Positions 8,512-15,282 of a stretch of 15,282 nt of DNA are shown one piece after another; the stretch's first letter is position 1, and each line of letters opens with the position of its first letter. The DNA comes from Aquimarina sp. GTDB taxonomy: Bacteria; Bacteroidota; Bacteroidia; Flavobacteriales; Flavobacteriaceae. The DNA lies in the NCBI GenBank assembly GCA_020628975.1, contig JAHDEF010000022.1, positions 1-15,282 of the forward strand, given 5' to 3'. Below the pieces are notes generated by a model, which was given only the letters and a program-made list of their open reading frames with translations, was not told where the DNA came from and did no database searches. Made by a program: the position numbers and the translations under genes.

Positions 8512-8846
8512 TGAGTGTTTTAGAGAAATTACCCAAAAAGCTATATTACAGCATAAGCGAGGTAGCCGATGCTTTTCAAGTGAATGCCTCATTGTTGCGC
8601 TTTTGGGAAAAAGAATTTTCGAGTATAAAACCTAAAAAACACGGTAACGGTCAACGTTTTTACACTAATGAAGATATCTTAGCCATTGAAGTAGTATATC
8701 ACTTAGTTAAAGAACGTGGTTACACTATTGAAGGTGCTAAGGCGCATTTAAAAACCTACAAAAATGAAAAGCCTGAACATTTTGATTTAATTCGTAAATT
8801 GACCAACATCAAAGAGGAACTTATGAAGCTGAAAAACAGCATGTAG
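8511..8846 (+). CDS. MerR-family transcriptional regulator
   Basis: Small DNA-binding protein of 111 residues. The N-terminal winged HTH is recognisable from YYSISEVADAFQVNASLLRFWEKEF at about 12-36 (read with its wing around RFYTNEDI), followed by helices typical of MerR (VYHLVKERGYTIEGAKAHL). The protein ends soon after a short helix rich in K and E, so it lacks any sizeable effector-binding domain and has no cysteine cluster for metal sensing. It starts on the last base of the peptidase stop codon, which suggests co-expression. Its target is unknown; a role in regulating cell-wall or envelope genes is inference from the neighbour. Proteins of this short form are common next to M23 genes in Flavobacteriaceae as far as I recall. 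Confidence 0.9.
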   Translation: MSVLEKLPKKLYYSISEVADAFQVNASLLRFWEKEFSSIKPKKHGNGQRFYTNEDILAIEVVYHLVKERGYTIEGAKAHLKTYKNEKPEHFDLIRKLTNIKEELMKLKNSM

Positions 8847-8941
8847 GCAGAAAAATAGAGAATAAAGAATAATTTCGATTACTATTTATTCATTCACAAC
8901 TAATAACTAAAATAAAACACAAACACTTAACGCTAATAATT

Positions 8942-9529
8942 ATGAAATTTTTACGCATCATTGCTTTATTAAGCTTGGCATTATCTATGAATTCTTGCAG
9001 CATGTACAACAACATGGTTTCGTTAAATGAAAATACGGCCGAAGCATGGGGAAATGTTCAAACTGCCTACCAACGTCGTAATGACTTAATCGGAAATTTA
9101 GTTAAAACCGTTAAAGGTGCTGCTGATTACGAAAAAAGCGCTTTAGTGGATGTAATTAATGCTCGTGCCAAAGCAACATCAGTTAATATCGATCCTTCCA
9201 ATATTACTCCTGAGCAATTAGCACAATTTAATAAAGTACAAGGCGGTTTATCGGGTGCTTTAAAAAGTTTATTAGTTACGGTAGAACGTTATCCTGACTT
9301 AAAAGCCAATCAAAACTTCTTGAAATTACAGGACGAATTGACCAGTACTGAAAATCAGATTTTAACAGCCCGTACTCGCTTTAACGAAGCTATTAAACCC
9401 TACAATAATTATGTGAAATCTTTTCCAAATAATATTGTAGCTGGATGGTTTGATTTTGACCCTAAGCCGTATTTCGATGCTGAAGCGGGTGCCGAAAAAC
9501 CTGTAGAAGTAGAGTTTGATTTTAAATAA
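8942..9529 (+). CDS. LemA-family lipoprotein
   Basis: 195-residue member of the LemA family, whose molecular function is unsettled. Conserved blocks are WGNVQTAYQRRNDLIGNLVKT (opening block, about 36-56), the VKGAADYEKSAL and NARAKATS run, YPDLKANQNFLKLQ, and the end block FPNNIVAGWFDFDPKPYF. The family forms long alpha-helices, consistent with the composition here. Many LemA proteins have a plain N-terminal membrane helix; this one instead has a hydrophobic signal ending in MNSC, so Cys19 may be lipidated and the protein periplasmic or outer-membrane. That lipobox is not canonical (Met at -3, Asn at -2), so the lipid anchor is moderately certain. It is followed after 110 bp by two TPM-domain genes, the usual partners of LemA. 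Confidence 0.92.
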   Translation: MKFLRIIALLSLALSMNSCSMYNNMVSLNENTAEAWGNVQTAYQRRNDLIGNLVKTVKGAADYEKSALVDVINARAKATSVNIDPSNITPEQLAQFNKVQGGLSGALKSLLVTVERYPDLKANQNFLKLQDELTSTENQILTARTRFNEAIKPYNNYVKSFPNNIVAGWFDFDPKPYFDAEAGAEKPVEVEFDFK

Positions 9530-9531
9530 AA

Positions 9532-9632
9532 TAGATCTGAGAACTGAGATGTTAGATATAAGATTAGCATCACTATTCAAAAGTGAATAAATCTAATAGC
9601 GAAGCGATCTAATATCTCAATTCTAATATCTA
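9532..9632. repeat. Inverted repeat between lemA and the first TPM gene
   Basis: The segment 9532-9557 is the reverse complement of 9607-9632 at 22 of 26 positions; one of the four differences would be a G-U pair in RNA. The arms are built from repeated ATCTAA/ATCTCA words. Between them sits a second small hairpin, TCACT/AGTGA. The structure fills nearly the whole intergenic space and ends just before the ATG at 9640. It could attenuate or protect the transcript between lemA and the TPM genes, or be a dispersed flavobacterial repeat. Confidence 0.65.
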
Positions 9633-9639
9633 ACAAACT

Positions 9640-10077
9640 ATGACCGTAGAATCATTCCTTACCGAATCAGAAGAACTTCAAGTAGTCGATGCTATTCGAA
9701 TTGCAGAAAAAATGACCTCAGGTGAAATTCGTGTGCATTTAGAAGCATTTGAACATGCTGATCGTGTTTTTGAGCGTACTAAAGAAGTATTTCATTTTCT
9801 AAAAATGGATAACACTGAAGTACACAATGGGGTTATTATATATGTTGCTGTTAACCTTAAGCAATTTGTGGTTTACGGAGATAAAGGTATTCATCAAATT
9901 GTTGGCGATTCCTTTTGGCAGAGTACGCGCGATGCCATTCAAACTTCATTTAAAGAAGGTAATTATGTAAAGGGGTTGTCTGATGGAATTGCTGAAGTTG
10001 GGCGTGTGCTACAACAACATTTCCCTTGGCAACACAATGATATCAACGAATTACCCGACGAAATCTCAAAAGGATAA
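9640..10077 (+). CDS. TPM-domain protein, predicted cytoplasmic
   Basis: 145 residues covering little more than one TPM domain (the fold named after TLP18.3, Psb32 and MOLO-1). Recognisable parts are the MTSGEIRVHLEA strand, the VHNGVIIYVAVNLKQFVVYGDKGI core, and the C-terminal FKEGNYVKGLSDGIAEVGRVL helix. Unlike the next gene it has no signal peptide or membrane segment, so it probably stays in the cytoplasm or is peripheral. TPM domains have been linked to phosphatase activity in plant proteins and to membrane-complex assembly, but the bacterial role is unclear. Its stop overlaps the start of the second TPM gene by one base (TAATG), so the two are probably made together. Confidence 0.88.
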   Translation: MTVESFLTESEELQVVDAIRIAEKMTSGEIRVHLEAFEHADRVFERTKEVFHFLKMDNTEVHNGVIIYVAVNLKQFVVYGDKGIHQIVGDSFWQSTRDAIQTSFKEGNYVKGLSDGIAEVGRVLQQHFPWQHNDINELPDEISKG

Positions 10078-10898
10078 TGATTAAAATTCCTACTTACATT
10101 CAGTTGCTTGTATTGGTATTATTTAGCTTTTCTAAAGTCAATGCACAATTTAATATTCCACCAAAACCTCAAAAAGTTACCGATCAAGTAGCCGTTTTTG
10201 ATTATGCAGATATTTTAGATGCTTCTGAAGAAAATGCCTTAAATAACAAACTAATTCGCTATGCGGATACTACGAGCACACAAATTGTTATTGCTACAAT
10301 TAGTAGTTTAAAAGGGGAAGACATTGGCATCTTGACACCAAAATGGGCGCAAAAATGGGGTATAGGAGATACTAAAAAGGACAATGGTGTTTTCATATTA
10401 CTATCTAAAAATGATCGAAGAATATGGATATCGCCAGGATATGGAGTAGAACAGTATTTAACTGCTGGACAAGCTGGTGAGATTACGCGACAAATTATTC
10501 TTCCTGAATTTAAAAAAGGAAGCTACTATTTAGGTTTACAAAAGGGAACTTCTGCGATAATGCAATTGCTGAATGGCACTTTTAAAGGTTTTCCACAACG
10601 AAATAAAATAGACAATAACTCTGATGGTTTTCCATTCATTCTCATCATAATTATAGCTGTTTTATTGATTAGTATACTGTCAAGAAAACGAAACAACGAC
10701 GACAATGATCATAATAGTAAAGGAGGAAAACGCCGAAAAGGCTTAAGTCCCCTTGAAGCCATTATTTTAAGTAATATGGGTCGTGGAAGCTATCGAAGCG
10801 GTGGCGGATTCAGCGGTGGCGGATTCAGCGGTGGTGGATTTGGAGGCGGCTTCGGCGGTGGTGGTTTTTCAGGTGGAGGTGCTGGCGGAAGTTGGTAA
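10077..10898 (+). CDS. TPM-domain membrane protein with glycine-rich tail (YgcG-like)
   Basis: 273 residues. Residues 1-23 form a signal peptide with likely cleavage after VNA. The TPM domain (about 35-170) has VAVFDYADILDASEE, the WGIGDTKKDNGVFILL core and the RIWISPGYGVEQYLTAGQAGEI segment typical of the family. A hydrophobic helix at about 185-203 anchors it, with a basic stretch (SRKRNN, GGKRRKG) after it, so the TPM domain would lie in the periplasm and the tail in the cytoplasm. The last 40 or so residues are nearly all G, S and F, ending GGAGGSW, a common feature of YgcG-type proteins. It is coupled to the upstream TPM gene by a one-base overlap. With lemA it makes a LemA/TPM module of unknown envelope function. 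Confidence 0.92.
   Translation: MIKIPTYIQLLVLVLFSFSKVNAQFNIPPKPQKVTDQVAVFDYADILDASEENALNNKLIRYADTTSTQIVIATISSLKGEDIGILTPKWAQKWGIGDTKKDNGVFILLSKNDRRIWISPGYGVEQYLTAGQAGEITRQIILPEFKKGSYYLGLQKGTSAIMQLLNGTFKGFPQRNKIDNNSDGFPFILIIIIAVLLISILSRKRNNDDNDHNSKGGKRRKGLSPLEAIILSNMGRGSYRSGGGFSGGGFSGGGFGGGFGGGGFSGGGAGGSW
10800..10844 (+). repeat. 15-bp tandem repeat in the glycine-rich tail
   Basis: The unit GGTGGCGGATTCAGC occurs twice without mismatch (10800-10814, 10815-10829), and a third, diverged copy follows (10830-10844). It encodes GGGFS units of the protein tail. The multiple-of-three unit length means copy-number changes would keep the frame. Confidence 0.85.
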
Positions 10899-10901
10899 AA
10901 G

Positions 10902-11483
10902 CTAATTCATTCTTAAAAAATAAATTGAAAAATCTTCATCTTTAACCGTTTGAAAAGTTCTGAAACCAAAATGTTCGTAAATGCGCTTATTAGCTTCTGT
11001 AGTGGTTTCAATAATCACAGGAAGCGTATTATCGCTATAATGTGAAATTAATTCTTTAATTAATCGCATCCCCATACCACGACCATTGACTTCGCTTTTG
11101 GCTCCCATAATTACAGGATGAATATAGCGCTCGTTAATATGTTCTTTTTTAAGAGAAGACTGTCGTTTTAAAATATTTACAGCTTTAAAAAGCCCCGTGC
11201 ATTTTAAAGCTATTTTTACATACCATTTTAATTTCCAAAAATCGAATTTATTAGCATCAGAGTATTTCATCAAAATACAAGCATTGTTGTTATCAGATAA
11301 TAAAACTTCGCCTGATCTTAAACAATCTTCTACCAAAAATTCCATCAACACTTGTATACGCTGACTTCTTTTATCATCGTTAATCACAAGTTCATTAATA
11401 AGATTATCTTCTTTTATAGGTTCAAAAGCAGAATGTAAAATTTTTACAGCTATTTCTTTTTGAGAAAAATTAGCTTTTTGCAT
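10902..11483 (-). CDS. GNAT-family N-acetyltransferase
   Basis: 193-residue acetyltransferase of the GNAT fold; the substrate is unknown. The acetyl-CoA-binding motif A is NGRGMGMRL around 133-141, preceded by the YIHPVIMGAKSEV strand. The later ETTTEANKRIYEHFGFRTF segment is the usual GNAT motif B. A longer reading would start at a TTG at 11501, but I prefer the ATG at 11483: an AGGA lies four bases before it, and the TTG overlaps a TAnnTTTG promoter box. The protein looks divergent between residues 30 and 110. It converges on the TPM gene with only 3 bp between stops, so no separate terminator fits there. Confidence 0.85.
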   Translation of the reverse strand: MQKANFSQKEIAVKILHSAFEPIKEDNLINELVINDDKRSQRIQVLMEFLVEDCLRSGEVLLSDNNNACILMKYSDANKFDFWKLKWYVKIALKCTGLFKAVNILKRQSSLKKEHINERYIHPVIMGAKSEVNGRGMGMRLIKELISHYSDNTLPVIIETTTEANKRIYEHFGFRTFQTVKDEDFSIYFLRMN

Positions 11484-11498
11484 ATTCCTTATTTGCTT

Positions 11499-11506
11499 CA
11501 AAAATA
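11499..11506 (-). promoter_or_regulatory. Candidate -7 box for the GNAT gene (TATTTTTG)
   Basis: On the minus strand TATTTTTG matches TAnnTTTG exactly and lies 15 bp before the ATG at 11483, so the leader would be about 8 nt. No TTG -33 box is clear. It is one reason to prefer the ATG over the upstream TTG. Confidence 0.4.
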
Positions 11507-11577
11507 ATCAATATCTACTGTTTCCTATAATTTGATTTTTTAAAATACCTGAACAAAGGCTATAATTAGAACTTATA

Positions 11578-12486
11578 CTATCGAATAAAATACTCTGCTT
11601 GACTTTCTGCCCTAAATTTCAATGGGGTCGATTTATGGTAACTTTTAAAGCATTTGATAAAATAATTGGCATCATTGAAACCTGTAGCAATTGCAATATC
11701 TGTTACCGATAAGTTGGTATGAAGTAGCAACGATATGGCTTCTTTAAGTCGTATTTGCATGATGTATTTGGTGGGTGAAACCCCTACAGCTTTTCGGAAG
11801 ACACGTTGAAAGTTTCGGGTACTCATAAAAGTAATTTTAGCCAAATCATCTAAATAGATTTTTTCTGCATATGAATTTTCTAAAAATTCTAATACTTTAC
11901 TAATTCTAACTAATGATTTTGCATCTGTGGCATCTAAGGAAGAATAGAATCGAGATACTAAAACGATAAGTTCCTGCAATTTGTTTTTCAGTAGAATTCG
12001 ATAGCCGTCACGCTTATTATCGAGTTCCTTGATCATTGTATTCAGCAAATATTCAAGTGATGATAATCGTTTTCTATCTAAATGTAATTTATTTTTGAAA
12101 TGATGCTCAGCTCTAAACCTCGATTCTAGTAAAAAAAGCGCACGATATCCTTCTAATTGTTTTATTTCTGGAGAAATAAAGCCTTCATTAAATTTGGTAG
12201 AAAACATCACATTTACAATCTCCAAACTTGAAGTGTTTTTAAAGTAATGCTTTTGATTTCCTTGAAGCACAAAAACATCACCTGTAGAGACAGAATATTC
12301 CTGAGATTCAATAACCTGAATACCGCTACCTTTTACAATAAAAACCAGCTCCACAAAATCATGGGTATGCTCTATTTCTGTAAGGTCGTGTTCGTGTGTA
12401 ATATCCGCATCACGATTGACACGACAAACATGCAACGGAAATTCTGGATGATCGAAATAATGTTTTCCAAGTGCTTGAACTACCAT
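11578..12486 (-). CDS. AraC-family transcriptional regulator with cupin sensor
   Basis: 302-residue regulator. The N-terminal AraC-binding cupin domain (about 15-110) has HTHDFVELVFIVKGSG and the TGDVFVLQGNQKHYF strand, the build seen in the sugar regulators RhaR and RhaS. The C-terminal AraC/XylS HTH pair covers about 200-300, with MSTRNFQRVFRKAVGVSPTKY as first HTH and NLSVTDIAIATGFNDANYF as second. It probably binds a sugar and activates catabolic genes. It lies downstream of xylA on the same strand, separated by repeat copy C. Control of xylose genes is therefore plausible but not shown, and a rhamnose or uronate signal is also possible. A His- and Glu-rich stretch (HEHDLTEIEHTH) precedes the cupin strands. 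Confidence 0.93.
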   Translation of the reverse strand: MVVQALGKHYFDHPEFPLHVCRVNRDADITHEHDLTEIEHTHDFVELVFIVKGSGIQVIESQEYSVSTGDVFVLQGNQKHYFKNTSSLEIVNVMFSTKFNEGFISPEIKQLEGYRALFLLESRFRAEHHFKNKLHLDRKRLSSLEYLLNTMIKELDNKRDGYRILLKNKLQELIVLVSRFYSSLDATDAKSLVRISKVLEFLENSYAEKIYLDDLAKITFMSTRNFQRVFRKAVGVSPTKYIMQIRLKEAISLLLHTNLSVTDIAIATGFNDANYFIKCFKSYHKSTPLKFRAESQAEYFIR

Positions 12487-12512
12487 ATTTTTTTAGCTTT
12501 TATAAGCTGTAT

Positions 12513-12622
12513 AAAAAGTAGTGAAACGACGACTGAGCGATAGTAGAGGTCCGATAATAATTCACAAATCAAATTACATTTCGGCTTCGCTCAATGTACG
12601 ACTACTACATGTGTTCCTTTTT
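12513..12622. repeat. Intergenic repeat copy C
   Basis: The left half has GACTGAGCGATAGTAG near 12531, which can form a short stem GACT/GGTC (12531-12534, 12548-12551, one G-U). The right half forms the hairpin TACATT (12575-12580)/AATGTA (12593-12598) around TCGGCTTCGCTC. The same parts occur in copies A, B and D. The outer edges are AAAAAG and CTTTTT. It separates the xylA stop from the AraC-regulator start, where it could end or process the xylA transcript. Confidence 0.65.
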
Positions 12623-12631
12623 AGATACTTC

Positions 12632-13936
12632 TTAAATATACATATTAATTAATGCCTCATACCACTCTTGCTTCCCACTTATTTGTTTAGGTTCTTGAAG
12701 GTTTGCTACGGTATAAATTTCTTCTAGACTAAGCGCTCCTAATTCAAATTCTTTACCCTTACCTACATTAAAAGAAGCATATCTATCGTTTCGATGCCTT
12801 AAATAATCACTATTACTTAAAATGTCATCGGCAATCAATAAGGCTCTGGCAAACGTATCCATTCCTAGAATATGACCTATAAAAATATCTTCTAAATCGG
12901 TAGAATTTCTTCTTGTTTTAGCGTCAAAATTGATACCACCACCTTGTAAGCCTCCGTTCTCTAAAATGACCATCATGGCTTTGGTGATTTCTAGAATATC
13001 TGTCGGAAATTCGTCTGTATCCCATCCATTTTGATAATCGCCTCTATTGGCATCAATACTTCCTAACATATTGGCATCGGCAGTACATTGTAGCTCATGC
13101 TCGAAAGTATGCTGTGCTAAGGTGGCATGATTGACTTCAATATTTAACTTAAAATCTTCTTCTAAATTGTAATGACGTAAAAAACCTATTACTGTTTCAG
13201 CATCTACATCATATTGATGTTTTGTAGGTTCCATCGGTTTGGGTTCTATTAAAAAATTTCCCATAAAGCCTTGTTTTCTTCCATAATCACGAGCCTTAGT
13301 CAACATCATTGCCAAATGCTCTTTTTCGCGTTTCATATTGGTATTTAACAAAGACATATAGCCTTCTCTTCCGCCCCAAAAAACATAATTTTCTCCACCA
13401 AGAGCTATTGTAGTATCTATGGCATTTTTAATTTGTACCGCTGCTTGTGTTACTACTTCAAAATCTGGATTGGTTGCCGCACCATTCATATATCTTGGAT
13501 TTGAAAATACGTTTGCTGTTCCCCATAACAACTTTTTCCCTGTTTCAGATTGCATTTGCTGTAATGATGGGATTAACTGATGTAAACGCTTTTCAATATC
13601 AAAAACACCGCCATCACCCACCAAATCCACGTCGTGAAAACAGTAATAAGGCGTTCCTAATTTCTGCATAAATTCAAATGCTGCGTCCATTTTCATTTTT
13701 GCAATATCCATAGGATCTTTAGCCTTGACCCAAGGGAAAAATTTTGTCCCAGGACCAAACGGATCTCCTCCTTCTCCACAGAAGGTATGCCAATACGCTA
13801 CTGCGAATTTAAAATGAGCCTCCATAGTTTTTCCTGCAACCATTCGCTGCGGTTCGTAGTAACGAAAAGCCAAAGGATTTTTAGACGTTATTCCTTCAAA
13901 AGGAATTTTAGAAATATTTTTGAAATATGTATTCAT
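12632..13936 (-). CDS. xylA: Xylose isomerase (class II)
   Basis: Interconverts D-xylose and D-xylulose in the cytoplasm with divalent metal ions. At 434 residues it has the length of the class II (long) form. His101 and Asp104 (YCFHDVDLV) match the catalytic His-Asp pair of the E. coli enzyme. VFWGGREGYM, Glu267 and His270 (NIEVNHATLAQH), Asp295 (GSIDANRGD), Asp306 and Asp308 (GWDTDEFP) and GGINFDAK carry the metal ligands. The ATG start gives an N-terminus of normal form. Upstream on the same strand is a GH3 glycosidase, 152 bp away, so GH3 product could feed XylA. No xylulokinase is within the window. No TAnnTTTG box is seen just upstream, so it may be transcribed with the GH3 gene. Confidence 0.98.
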   Translation of the reverse strand: MNTYFKNISKIPFEGITSKNPLAFRYYEPQRMVAGKTMEAHFKFAVAYWHTFCGEGGDPFGPGTKFFPWVKAKDPMDIAKMKMDAAFEFMQKLGTPYYCFHDVDLVGDGGVFDIEKRLHQLIPSLQQMQSETGKKLLWGTANVFSNPRYMNGAATNPDFEVVTQAAVQIKNAIDTTIALGGENYVFWGGREGYMSLLNTNMKREKEHLAMMLTKARDYGRKQGFMGNFLIEPKPMEPTKHQYDVDAETVIGFLRHYNLEEDFKLNIEVNHATLAQHTFEHELQCTADANMLGSIDANRGDYQNGWDTDEFPTDILEITKAMMVILENGGLQGGGINFDAKTRRNSTDLEDIFIGHILGMDTFARALLIADDILSNSDYLRHRNDRYASFNVGKGKEFELGALSLEEIYTVANLQEPKQISGKQEWYEALINMYI

Positions 13937-13970
13937 TAGATATTGATTACTTACTATTTTTTAGTGTTTT

Positions 13971-14060
13971 TTTGAGACGAAGACTGAGCGGAGTCAAAGT
14001 CTGATTGAAAGGTAAATCCATACACATTTCGACTTCGCACAATGTTCGAATATTTTTTAG
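13971..14060. repeat. Intergenic repeat copy D, two tandem hairpins
   Basis: The first hairpin has stem AGACT (13981-13985)/AGTCT (13998-14002); the second has ACATT (14024-14028)/AATGT (14041-14045), each with a 12-nt loop. Read on opposite strands the two hairpins align to each other (GA.GACTG.GCG.AGTC.AA against GA.CATTG.GCG.AGTC.AA), so the element is an inverted pair of one unit. It fills the gap between the GH3 stop and the xylA start. Confidence 0.7.
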
Positions 14061-14088
14061 AACTTTATAGATAGCTTACTTAATAAGA

Positions 14089-15282
14089 CTATTTGATACT
14101 AAATACTGCTTTCACACATTTAGGCGCTCCTAACTCTAGAGAACGGTCGCTAGGTAAAGTACTCCCTATAAAAAGTTCATATGCTCCTTTTACATAAGTC
14201 AACTGGCCTGTGCTGTTATAATTTTTTAATGCTTTAATTGGTAGTTGGAAAGTTACCTCAACCTTACTATTAGGTTTTACTTTGACTTGTTTAAATGATT
14301 TCAAATCATATTTAGGTACTAAAAAAGTAGCATCTGTTGTTTTTACGTAAAGTTGTACTGTTTCGTTGATTGACCAATCACTTTTGTTGGTCAATACTGT
14401 TTTGGCAACTATTGTTTCATTTGATCCAAAAACTTCTTTATTTAATCGAATTGGAGCATAATTCAATTCTCCATAACTTAAGCCAAATCCAAATGGGTAT
14501 TGAGGAGTGGCTTCCATATACTTATAGGTTCTCCCTTGCATAGAATAATCTTCATAAGCGGGTAATTGATCAACTGATTTAGGAAATGTAACCGGTAATT
14601 TACCCGATGGAGAAACTTTACCAAATAACACATCTGCGATGGCGTTTCCTCCTTGCTCGCCAGGATACCAAGCCATCACCACAGCATCTGCCAATTCATG
14701 CACTTCTTCTAACGCAATTGGACTTCCTCCCATCACTACAACAACTAATGGTTTATCTCCACGACCTTCTTTTATTTTTTTCAGGTAATGAAGTTGTTTT
14801 CCTGGCAATTGAATGTTTGGACGATCACTTTTGTAATCAGAAGCAATAGCTTCGCCTTCTTCCCCTTCTAGTAAGGTGTTAATTCCAATAACAGCTATAG
14901 TTACCTCAGCTCCTTGTGCTTCACCAATTGCCCAACCTATGGGGTTTTTATTAGCTACATCTAGCTGAAATCCATGTCGGTATTCAAAACGAGTTCCTAA
15001 ACTGATTGCATTTGTTATGCCTTCAACAACCGTTACAACATTACCTGACTGACCGTTATAATTCCCTAGCATCACATCAACATCAGCCGCTAATGGTCCT
15101 ATGGCAAAAAGATGTTTTACCTTTTCATTAAGTGGTAAAACGCCATTATTTTTTAATAGTACTATTGATTTTTGTGCTGATTTTCTTGCTAAGGCTATTT
15201 TCTCAGGATTATTTACCGTTTCCTCTCCAAGAGCATTATAAGGATTATCACCATAAGGATCGAACATCCCTAATTTGAATCG
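14089..15282 (-). CDS. GH3 glycoside hydrolase, probable beta-xylosidase (5' end outside window)
   Basis: The C-terminal 397 residues of a glycoside hydrolase family 3 enzyme; the frame stays open to the window edge (RFKLG precedes the first in-window Met), so the N-terminal TIM-barrel with the catalytic nucleophile is not visible. The segment opens with MFDPYGDNPY, then the alpha/beta sandwich domain (SIVLLKNNGVLPL, LEGEEGEAIASDYKSDRPNI, LPGKQ) and, after PFGFGLSYG, a fibronectin-III-like domain. The LEGEEGEA...DRPNI block and YSMQGRTYKYMEA...PFGFGLSY are closest to GH3 beta-xylosidases. Together with xylA next door this suggests hydrolysis of xylo-oligosaccharides, in the periplasm if a signal peptide exists. 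A beta-glucosidase remains possible. It likely shares a transcript with xylA. Confidence 0.9.
   Translation of the reverse strand, partial: RFKLGMFDPYGDNPYNALGEETVNNPEKIALARKSAQKSIVLLKNNGVLPLNEKVKHLFAIGPLAADVDVMLGNYNGQSGNVVTVVEGITNAISLGTRFEYRHGFQLDVANKNPIGWAIGEAQGAEVTIAVIGINTLLEGEEGEAIASDYKSDRPNIQLPGKQLHYLKKIKEGRGDKPLVVVVMGGSPIALEEVHELADAVVMAWYPGEQGGNAIADVLFGKVSPSGKLPVTFPKSVDQLPAYEDYSMQGRTYKYMEATPQYPFGFGLSYGELNYAPIRLNKEVFGSNETIVAKTVLTNKSDWSINETVQLYVKTTDATFLVPKYDLKSFKQVKVKPNSKVEVTFQLPIKALKNYNSTGQLTYVKGAYELFIGSTLPSDRSLELGAPKCVKAVFSIK

Noticed and set aside
11484..11501. Longer GNAT protein starting at TTG 11501
   Set aside because: The TTG is part of a TAnnTTTG promoter match, and the ATG at 11483 has a better start context.
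12370..12410. Histidine-rich stretch in the AraC regulator as a metal sensor
   Set aside because: A histidine near the start of the cupin strands is common in RhaR-like regulators, and four His residues in a loop are too little to claim metal sensing.
12247..12543. 98-residue frame opposite the 5' end of the AraC regulator
   Set aside because: Most of it overlaps the cupin domain of the regulator and the rest runs into repeat C; no recognisable protein features.
13447..13671. 74-residue frame opposite xylA
   Set aside because: Antisense to conserved, catalytically essential xylA sequence, with no independent support.

Overview
The window looks like a chromosomal segment of a Bacteroidota bacterium, most likely in Flavobacteriaceae. 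It is AT-rich. The housekeeping proteins (Mfd, AlaRS, class II xylose isomerase) read like flavobacterial versions. Several intergenic regions carry the Bacteroidota-type -7 box TAnnTTTG, and Shine-Dalgarno sequences are mostly absent. I place it at family level only. No tRNA, rRNA, CRISPR, phage or full transposon is visible, and no gene-free stretch exceeds 300 bases.

Layout. Positions 1-172 hold intergenic repeats, followed by an OmpA-domain lipoprotein on the minus strand (173-1012). It diverges from mfd, the transcription-repair coupling factor (1198-4548, plus), which converges on alaS (4752-7373, minus). A 140-bp repeat element with terminal inverted repeats fills the mfd/alaS gap. Divergent from alaS runs an envelope-type gene series on the plus strand: a membrane-anchored M23 peptidase, a MerR-family regulator overlapping it by one base, a LemA lipoprotein, and two TPM-domain proteins that also overlap by one base. 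A GNAT acetyltransferase converges on this series with only 3 bp between stop codons.

The right part (11578-15282, all minus) is a sugar-catabolism segment. It contains a GH3 glycosidase, probably a beta-xylosidase, cut by the window edge, then xylA and an AraC-family regulator. The likely logic is that GH3 releases xylose, XylA makes xylulose, and the regulator senses a sugar. The kinase, transporter and remaining genes would lie beyond position 15282.

The most interesting non-coding signal is a family of short intergenic repeats, with four copies at about 1-74, 4594-4733, 12513-12622 and 13971-14060. They are built from paired hairpins. One stem keeps its pairing through a compensatory change (AGGCT/AGCCT in two copies, AGACT/AGTCT in another), which suggests that the fold itself is maintained. 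Beyond this the window is mostly ordinary core genome. The LemA-TPM-TPM and M23-MerR gene pairs are conserved-looking but functionally poorly defined. I did not find convincing evidence of a new defence or mobile system.
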